A DNA stretch of 8,624 nt from CAZLLV01 sp964560325 (GTDB taxonomy: Bacteria > Acidobacteriota > Thermoanaerobaculia > Multivoradales > DATKCC01): contig CAZLLV010000398.1 in NCBI GenBank assembly GCA_964560325.1, forward strand, positions 1 to 8,624, written 5' to 3'. Below are positions 1-6,400 of this stretch, in pieces. The first letter of the stretch is position 1. Every line of letters begins with the position of its first letter. The notes under the pieces are model-generated. The model searched no databases, was not told where the DNA came from, and was given only the letters and a program-made list of their open reading frames with translations. The position numbers were made by a program, and so were the translations under genes.

Positions 1-142
1 CCGCCGCCGCCAGCGCCCCGTAGGTCATCGCCCGGCGCTCGTCCGCGCCCGCCGTCGCCAGCGCCTCGGCATCCGGCCGCTCGGCCGCCCGGACCGCGAA
101 GAGGTCCGCGAGCGAGGCGTCGCGGGGGTAGTCGCCGACGCC
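1..142 (-). other. Start of a second adenylation domain, cut by window edge
   Basis: Residues about 1095-1141 of the downstream synthetase. After the C domain and the usual linker (LSPAERRQLLAEW) come SLADLFAVRAAERPDAEAL and MTYGALAAA, the classic N-terminal helix and A1 motif of an A domain. The pocket lies outside the window, so no substrate can be given. Its presence shows that the protein has at least one elongation module after the first A-T pair. Confidence 0.85.
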
Positions 143-3100
143 CCCCCGCCACTCGGCGAGGAGCTGGCGGCGCTCGGCCGGGGAGAGGATCTCGAGGTCC
201 GCGGCCCGCGCGGCGGGGTCGGCCACCGCGGCCGCGAGCAGCGCCCGGTAGTGCCGGGTCATGCGCTCCATCGTCGCGCGGTCGAAGAGGTCGGTGGCGT
301 ACTCCCAGATGACGGTGACCGCCTCCTGCGCCGCGTCCCGCGTCTCGGCCGGGCGGTCCACCCCCATCATCCCGACCCGCTGCTCGGCGCGTGGGATGAC
401 GACCACGTTGAGGTCGGTCTTGGCGGTGCGGTTGTGCTGCTCGGCGATGCGGCCGGCGAGGCCCGGGAAGCAGAGGTCGGGCACCGGCGAGTCGTGGAAG
501 CTGAAGAGCACCTGCACCAGCGGGTTGCGCGAGGCGTCGCGCGCCACGCCGAGAGCGTCGACCAGCCGGTCGAACGGCACGTCCTCGTGGGCGTGGGCGC
601 CGACCAGCGCCTCGCCGACGCGTGCCACGAGCTCGCGGAAGCCGGGCTCGCCGCGGAGCTCGACCCGCACCGGCAGGGTGTTGACGACCATGCCGATCAT
701 CGCCTCCGAGCCCTCGGTCCGGCGGTTCGCCGCGCCCGAGCCGACCACCAGGTCGTCCTCGCCGGTGTACCGCGAGAGCAGGGTGTCGAAGCCGGCCCGC
801 ATGACGCCGAAGAGGGTTCCGCCGCAGGCGCGGGCGAGCCGCCGGAGGCCGTCGGCGAGCTCCGGGTCGAGGTCGAAGCGCACCGCGTCGCCCCGGAAGC
901 TCTGGACCGGCGGGCGCGGCCGGTCGGTCGGCAGGGCGATCACCGGCGGCGCGCCCACCAACCGCCCGCGCCAGTAGTCGAGGGTCCGCCGCAGGCGCTC
1001 GCCGCTCATCAGCCGGCGCTGCCAGACCGCGTAGTCGCCGACCTGCACCGGCACCTCGGGCAGCGGCGACGGCCGGCCGGCCGCGAACGCCTCGTACAGC
1101 CGGCGCAGCTCGGAGAGGAGCACGGCGAACGACCAGCCGTCGTGCGCCAGGTGGTGCTCGACCTGGAGCAGGGTCGCGCGGCCCCCCGTCTCCCGGAAAA
1201 CCGTCCAGCGGCCGAGCGGCGGGCGCGAGAGGTCGAACGGGCGGGCGATCTCCTCGCGCGTGCGCCGCTCGCGCTCCGCGTCCCGCCGGCGGCTGGGCAG
1301 GGCCGACAGGTCGATCACCGGCAGCGGCACCGGGCAGTCGGCGGCGGCGAGCGGCTCCTGGTAGGGCGTGCCGTCGACGGCGAAGAAGCGGGAGCGGTAG
1401 ACGTCGTGCCGGCGCACCACCTCGGCGAGCGAACGGGCGAGCGCCCGGAGATCGAGCGAGCCTTCGAAATGGACGCAGACCTGCGCGTTGTAGGCGAGGT
1501 TGTCCGGCGACAGCTCCTCCAGGAACCAGATCCGTTCCTGCGGGAAGGTGAGCGGCAGCGGCCGGTCGCGCGGCGCCCGCTCGATCGGTGGCAGGGGCGG
1601 CTCGGCAGCCGAGTCGACGGCCGTCGCCATCGCGCCCAGGGTCCGGGCCTCGAAGACCGCGCGGGCGGTGAGCTCGACCCCGAGCGCCCGGCGCACGCGC
1701 GAGATCAGCCGGCCGACCAGGATCGAGTGGCCGCCGAGCTCGAACAGGTCGTCGTCGAGGGACGGATCGTCGACGCCCAGCAGCTCGCACCAGACGGCGG
1801 CGAGGGCGGTCTCGGTGGCGGTCGCCGGTGGGCGGCGGTCGGGCGCCGCCCGGGACGCATGCCGATTCGAAGCCTGGTCGATCTCGAGCAGCGCCGCGCG
1901 GTCGACCTTGCCGTTGGGCAGCGACGGGAGCGCGTCGAGCCGAGCGACCCGCGCGGGCACCAGGTGCATCGGCAGCCGGTCGGCCAGGTGGGCGCAGAGC
2001 GCGTCGGAGAGGGAGCGGCCGGAGCCGGGCGAGCCGTCGATTCCCTCGTCGCGAAGGACTACGAAGGCGGCCAGCCGGTACCCGCCGTGCGGGTCGACCG
2101 GGTCGCGCTCGGCCACCACCGCGCACGAGCGCAAGGCCGGGTGCCGTCCGAGGACCGCCTCGACCTCCCCCGGCTCGACCCGGTGGCCGCGCACCTTCAC
2201 CTGGTGGTCGGCGCGGCCGAGGTACTCGATCCGCCCGTCCGCGAGCCGCCGCCCGAGATCGCCCGTCCGATAGAGCCGCGCGCCCTCCTCGCCGGCGTCG
2301 GCGAAAGGATCGGGCAGGAAACGCTCGGCGGTGAGCCCCGGGCGGTCGAGGTAGCCGCAGGCGACGCCGACGCCGCCGACCACGATCTCGCCGCGCTCCC
2401 CCGCGGCCACCGGAGCGAAACGCCCGTCGACGAGGTGGACCGACAGGCCGGGGATCGCGTCGCCGATCGGAGGCCGCGGCTCACCCCGGCGGCAGCGGCC
2501 GACCGTCGCCCAGACGGTCGTCTCGGTCGGCCCGAAGGCGTTCCACATGCGGCGGCCGGCGCCCCATCGCGCCACCAGCTCGCCGGGGAGCGCCTCGCCG
2601 GCGCAGATCAGGGTGTCGAGGTCGGCCAGCGCCTCCTCGGGAAGCGCCGCGAGCACGGACGGCGGAAGCGTGACGCGGGTGATCCGCTCGCGCGAAAGCA
2701 GGCGTGCGAGCCCCGGCCCGGGCAGCAGCTCGTCGCGCTCCGCGAGCACCAGCGCGGCGCCCGCGCCGAGCGCCATGGCGATCTCGAAGATCGACGCGTC
2801 GAAGCTCGCGGGCGCGAACTGGAGCACGCGGTCGTCCGGCCCGGTGCCGAAGACCTCGAGCTCCGCCTCGACGAGGTTGGCGAGCCCGTCGTGCGGGACC
2901 ATCACCCCCTTCGGCCTACCCGTGGAGCCCGAGGTGTAGATGACGTAGGCGAGCGCGCCCGGCTCCCCCGCCGCTCCTCCCCCGCCGGCCGCCTCCTCGC
3001 CGGAGAGATCGCCGGGATCGAGGCGCCGCAGGCCCGCCGCGAAGGGTAGCTCGGCGGCGGCCCCGTCGCAGAGCAGGCGGCGGGCGCCGGCGTCCGCCGC

Positions 3101-3424
3101 CATGAAGGCGAGCCGCTCCTCCGGGTACGCCGGGTCGAGCGGCAGATAGGTGCCGCCCGCCTCCTGGATCGCGAGCAGGGAGACGATCAGCTCGGGCGAC
3201 CGGTCGACCGCGACGCCCACCCGCTCCTCGGGGCGCACGCCGTCGGCGGCGAGTCGCATCGCCAGCCGGCGCGCCCGGCGGTCGAGCTCGCGGTAGGTCA
3301 GGTGCCGCGCGCCGTGGACGAGCGCCACGGCGTCCGGCGAGCTCCGCGCCCGGAGCGCGACGCGCGGGCGCAAGGGCGTGGGCTCCGCCATCCCGGCGGC
3401 TTCGATGTCCGGTGTCTCGAGCAT
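1..3424 (-). CDS. Nonribosomal peptide synthetase, A-T-C-A... (3' end beyond window)
   Basis: Second NRPS of the locus. 1141 residues are visible, reading without a stop from ATG 3424 to the left edge. Domains: A (about 20-515; core GSTGRPKG at 166-173, GPTET at 298-302, YRTGD at 385-389, catalytic Lys506 in PNGKVDR), T (about 533-603, GGHSI with Ser567), C (about 620-1075, HHLAHDG at 757-763), then the first residues of another A domain (MTYGALAAA at 1133-1141). ATG 3424 is chosen because its frame has no ATG, GTG, TTG or CTG between it and an upstream stop; the ATG at 3389-3391 (codon 12) is the alternative. Only about 20 residues precede the A domain, so there is no N-terminal C domain and no room for a folded docking domain. 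The protein may thus be a loading/initiating synthetase. No Shine-Dalgarno sits at the usual distance; see the hairpin at 3425-3470. Confidence 0.95.
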   Translation of the reverse strand, partial: MLETPDIEAAGMAEPTPLRPRVALRARSSPDAVALVHGARHLTYRELDRRARRLAMRLAADGVRPEERVGVAVDRSPELIVSLLAIQEAGGTYLPLDPAYPEERLAFMAADAGARRLLCDGAAAELPFAAGLRRLDPGDLSGEEAAGGGGAAGEPGALAYVIYTSGSTGRPKGVMVPHDGLANLVEAELEVFGTGPDDRVLQFAPASFDASIFEIAMALGAGAALVLAERDELLPGPGLARLLSRERITRVTLPPSVLAALPEEALADLDTLICAGEALPGELVARWGAGRRMWNAFGPTETTVWATVGRCRRGEPRPPIGDAIPGLSVHLVDGRFAPVAAGERGEIVVGGVGVACGYLDRPGLTAERFLPDPFADAGEEGARLYRTGDLGRRLADGRIEYLGRADHQVKVRGHRVEPGEVEAVLGRHPALRSCAVVAERDPVDPHGGYRLAAFVVLRDEGIDGSPGSGRSLSDALCAHLADRLPMHLVPARVARLDALPSLPNGKVDRAALLEIDQASNRHASRAAPDRRPPATATETALAAVWCELLGVDDPSLDDDLFELGGHSILVGRLISRVRRALGVELTARAVFEARTLGAMATAVDSAAEPPLPPIERAPRDRPLPLTFPQERIWFLEELSPDNLAYNAQVCVHFEGSLDLRALARSLAEVVRRHDVYRSRFFAVDGTPYQEPLAAADCPVPLPVIDLSALPSRRRDAERERRTREEIARPFDLSRPPLGRWTVFRETGGRATLLQVEHHLAHDGWSFAVLLSELRRLYEAFAAGRPSPLPEVPVQVGDYAVWQRRLMSGERLRRTLDYWRGRLVGAPPVIALPTDRPRPPVQSFRGDAVRFDLDPELADGLRRLARACGGTLFGVMRAGFDTLLSRYTGEDDLVVGSGAANRRTEGSEAMIGMVVNTLPVRVELRGEPGFRELVARVGEALVGAHAHEDVPFDRLVDALGVARDASRNPLVQVLFSFHDSPVPDLCFPGLAGRIAEQHNRTAKTDLNVVVIPRAEQRVGMMGVDRPAETRDAAQEAVTVIWEYATDLFDRATMERMTRHYRALLAAAVADPAARAADLEILSPAERRQLLAEWRGGVGDYPRDASLADLFAVRAAERPDAEALATAGADERRAMTYGALAAA
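200..1567 (-). other. Condensation domain of the downstream synthetase
   Basis: Residues about 620-1075. Motifs: C1 LTFPQERIWFLEEL, C2 RRHDVYRSRF, C3 HHLAHDGWS (HHxxxDG at 1136-1156, intact), C4 VGDYAVWQRR, C5 MIGMVVNTLPVR, C7 HEDVPFDRLVDAL followed by SRNPLVQVLFSF. It lies between a GGHSI carrier and the next A domain and has no epimerization domain before it, so an LCL-type reaction is inferred. Compared with the C domain in the upstream gene, the segment around residues 1000-1040 is longer and charged (AKTDLNVVVIPRAEQRVG, then about 20 variable residues before TVIWEYATDLF), so the two C domains are not recent duplicates of each other. Confidence 0.88.
1880..3367 (-). other. Adenylation domain, Phe-like code, at protein N-terminus
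   Basis: Residues about 20-515 of the downstream synthetase. Motifs: A1 LTYREL, A2 EAGGTYLPLDPAYP, A3 YTSGSTGRPKG, A4 FDASIFE, A5 NAFGPTETT, A7 YRTGDLGRR, A8 YLGRADHQVKVRGHRVEPGE, A10 PNGKVDR. The pocket reads D-A-F-T-I-A-A-V-W-K, compared with DAWTIAAICK for PheA: seven of ten match, with Phe for Trp at 239 and Trp for Cys at 331. A bulky hydrophobic or aromatic substrate is the best guess, with low certainty because Trp331 is unlike classical Phe pockets. It sits at the very start of the protein with no C domain before it, as in loading modules. Confidence 0.85.
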
Positions 3425-3470
3425 GGTCGTCCGGTGGTGGAGGTGGAGGCGGAGGCGGAGCCGGACGACC
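3425..3470 (-). promoter_or_regulatory. Intergenic hairpin abutting the start codon of the downstream NRPS gene
   Basis: In the transcript, GGUCGUCCGG (3470-3461) and CCGGACGACC (3434-3425) form a perfect 10-bp stem with a 26-nt loop, and the AUG at 3424 follows the last stem base at once. There is no U-tract, so it is not a simple intrinsic terminator. The nearest GGAG (3485-3482) lies 57 nt before the AUG in linear distance but only 11 nt away if the hairpin is folded out. A role in start-site selection or translation control is inferred; the inverted repeat itself is seen directly. Confidence 0.6.
3437..3460 (-). repeat. Four hexamer repeats (CTCCGC x2, CTCCAC x2) in the hairpin loop
   Basis: Read on the coding strand, the loop holds two CTCCGC units followed by two CTCCAC units, a pure 6-nt period over 24 nt. 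Each unit carries CUCC, the complement of the GGAG ribosome-binding core, and the tract contains CCUCC like the 3' end of 16S rRNA. The repeat may be slippage-derived and could vary in copy number. Confidence 0.75.
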
Positions 3471-3481
3471 GGCCGTGAGCT

Positions 3482-3485
3482 CTCC
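3482..3485 (-). promoter_or_regulatory. Candidate Shine-Dalgarno GGAG for the downstream NRPS gene
   Basis: This GGAG lies just after the stop codon of the upstream gene and is the only purine-rich core in the 64-nt gap. It is far too distant from ATG 3424 in linear sequence, but 11 nt from it when the hairpin at 3425-3470 is excluded. The assignment depends on that hairpin forming and is tentative. Confidence 0.35.
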
Positions 3486-3488
3486 GGC

Positions 3489-6400
3489 CTAGCCGATCTC
3501 GCTCAACAGCTCGTCGAGCTCGTCCTCCGAGAGGCCCGCTTCGCGGAAGTCCAGGGTGTCCGGCAGCGGCGCGTCGAGCGGCTCGAGCGCCGGTGCGGAG
3601 GCCGGTCCTCCGCGCCGGGTGACGCCGGCGAGGTCGCCGAGCGTCATGTAGCGGAAGATGTCGCGCACCTGCAGGCTCCAGCCCTCGCGCGCGGCCTGGG
3701 CCACCACCTTGAGCGCCAGGATCGAGTCGCCGCCGAGGTTGAAGAAGCGGTCCCGGGTGCCGATCCGGTCCACCCCGAGCACCTCCGACCAGATCGCCGC
3801 GAGCGCCGTCTCGGCCTCGGTGCTCGGCGCGACGTAGAGCGCGTCGCTCGCCATGCGCGAAGCGTCCGGCTCCGGCAGCGCCTTGCGGTCGACCTTGCCG
3901 TTCGGCGTCCGGGGCAGCGCGGGCAGGACCACGAAGGCGGCCGGGACCATGTACGGCGGGACGATCTCCTCCAGGTAGGAGCGCAGCTCGTCGACCGTCG
4001 GCTCCGGCCGCTCCGGCTCGAGCACCAGGTAGGCCGCGAGCCGCTTCGCGTCGCCGCTCGCCCCGCGCGGGAAGGTGGTGACCACCACGTGCGAGACGTC
4101 TTCGCGCGCGGCGAGCGCGGCCTCGATCTCGCCCGGCTCGATCCGGTGCCCGCGCACCTTGACCTGCTGGTCGAGCCGGCCGAGGCACTCGAGACCGCCC
4201 CGGTCGCCGGTCGACACTCGCCAGCGGGCGAGGTCGCCGGTCCGATAGACCCGCTCGCCCGGCGCGCCGCCCGTCTCTTGCGCGAAAGGATCGGGCACGA
4301 ACGCGGCGGCGGTGAGCGCCGCCCGCCGGCGGTAGCCGCGCGCCACGCCGGCGCCCGCGATCCAGAGCTCGCCCGGCACGCCGACCGGGCAGAGCGCGCC
4401 GTGCGAGTCGACGACGTAGAGCCGGGTTCCGGGGATCGCCCGGCCGATCGGCACCGTCCCCGCGCCTTCCGCCGTCCCGCGCACCCGGCCGGCCGCCGAC
4501 CAGACCGTCGTCTCGGTCGGGCCGTAGACGTTCCACAGCTCGCCGTCGCGGCCGTCGCGGCCGGCGCCGCCGGGCACGGCGGCGATCCGCGGCAGCAGGC
4601 GCTCGGCGAGCTCCCGGTCGAGCGCTTCGCCGCCGGAGAGCACCTTCAGCCCCGGACGCCCCGACCAGCCGCTCTCGAGCAGCATCCACCAGGAGGTCGG
4701 CGTCGCCTGCGCGACCGTCACGTCGGAGAGGACGCGGGCGAGCGCCGGACCGTCGGTCGCGGTCTCGCGGCCGACCAGGAGCACCTGCGCCCCGACCGAG
4801 AGCGGCAGGAAGAGCTCGAGCAGCGAGATGTCGAAGCTGATCGTGGTGGTGGCGAGCACCGTGTCGCTCGGGCCGACGCCCGGGGCCGACGCCATCGCGG
4901 CGAGGAACGCGACCGCGGAGCCGTGCCGCACCTCGACCCCCTTCGGCTTCCCCGTCGAGCCCGAGGTGTAGAGGACGTAGGCGCGGTTGGCGCCGGTGGC
5001 ACCGGCTCCGACCGGGGTCGCCGGGCGGGCGGCGATCGCCTCCCGGTCGGCGCCGTCGATCACCACCTCCCGCGCCCCCGGCAGGTCGAGCAGGCCGGAG
5101 AGCGCCGCCTCGGTGACGATCACGCTCACTCCGGCGTCCTCGGCCATCGCGGCCAGCCGGTCGGGCGGGTACGACGGGTCGAGCGGCAGGTAGCAGCTCC
5201 CCGCCTCCATCACCCCGAGGAGCGCCGTCAGCATCGCGGGAGACCGCTCGATCAGGACCGCGATCGGCGCCTCCGGCCGGCCGCCGAGACCGGCCAGGTG
5301 GTGCCCCAGGCGGCGGGCGCCGGCGACCAGCTCGCCGTAGGAGACGACCTCCTCGCCGAAGCGCACCGCCGGCCGCTCCGGGTGTTCGTCCGCGCGCGCC
5401 GCGACCAGCCCGTGGAGGGTGGCGGCGGCGGCCGGCGCCGGGGCGCCGCCGGTCCCGGCCTCGAGGAGCGCCCGACGCTCCGCGGCGGTGAGCCACGGCA
5501 GGCGCCAGACCGAGCGCTCCGGACGGGCCACGCCCTCGGCGACCAGGCGCTCGAAGCGCTCGGTCATCTTGCGGATCGTCGACTCCTCGAACAGGTCGAC
5601 GCAGTACTCGACGACGATCTTCATCTCGTCGCCGAGGTCGAGCACCTGGGCGTAGAAGTCGGTCTGCGACTTGGTGCCCGGCAGGTCCATCAGCTCGGAC
5701 TCGACCCCCGGCAGGTCGAGATCGGCGCCGGGCGCGTTCTGGACCGCGAAGAGGTACTGGACGAGCGGTGGGCGGGTGAGGTCGCGCTCGACCTCGAGCG
5801 CGTCGACCAGCTTCTCCCACGGCAGGTCCTGGTGCGCGTAGGCGCCGAGCGCCGCCTCCCGGACCCGGCGCGCGATCTCGGCCAGGCCGGGCTCCACGCC
5901 CTCGTGCGACGACAGATCGACGCGCAAGGCGAGCAGGTTGGCGAACTGGCCGATCAGGTCCTCGATCTCGGCGCTCCGCCGGTTGGCGATCGGCATGCCG
6001 ACGAGCAGGTCCTCCTGGCCGCTCGAGCGGGCGAGGAGCACGCCGAGGCCGGCGAGGAGCGCCATGTACGGCGTCACGCCGGCGCGGCGGCAGAAGGCAC
6101 GGAGCGGCTCGACCGTCTCCGGGCCGATCGTCGCTTCCAGGCGGCGGCCTCGGAAGCTCTGCTGCGCCGGGCGTGGCCGGTCGGTCGGCAGCTCGAGGAC
6201 CTGCGGAGCGCCCGCGAGCGCGCGCCGCCAGTAGTCGAGCTGGGCTTCGAGCACGGATCCCGCGAGCCAGCGCTGCTGCCAGACCGACCAGTCCGCGTAC
6301 TGGACCGGGAGCGCGGGCAGGCCCGTCGGCTCGCCGGTGACCTCGGCGCGGTAGAAGGCGGACAGCTCGCGGAAGAGGACGCCGTACGACCAGCCGTCGG

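Noticed and set aside
251..3049. A 932-codon open frame on the plus strand
   Set aside because: It is antisense to the A-T-C region of the downstream synthetase, whose motifs are unmistakable. Its translation is Arg/Ala/Glu/Gly-rich with no recognizable domain. Long antisense frames are expected at this GC content.
3425..3470. The intergenic inverted repeat as a rho-independent terminator
   Set aside because: No U-run follows the stem and the start codon abuts it directly, so termination here would end transcription just before an in-line NRPS gene.
3600..3830. A possible epimerization domain after the GGDSI carrier
   Set aside because: Only about 44 residues follow the carrier before the stop, far too few for an E domain.
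2900..4980. Near-identical stretches at about 2905-2945 and 4935-4980 as a recombination duplication
   Set aside because: Both encode the conserved A3 core (TSGSTGxPKGV). Flanking sequence diverges at once, so shared motif constraint explains the likeness.
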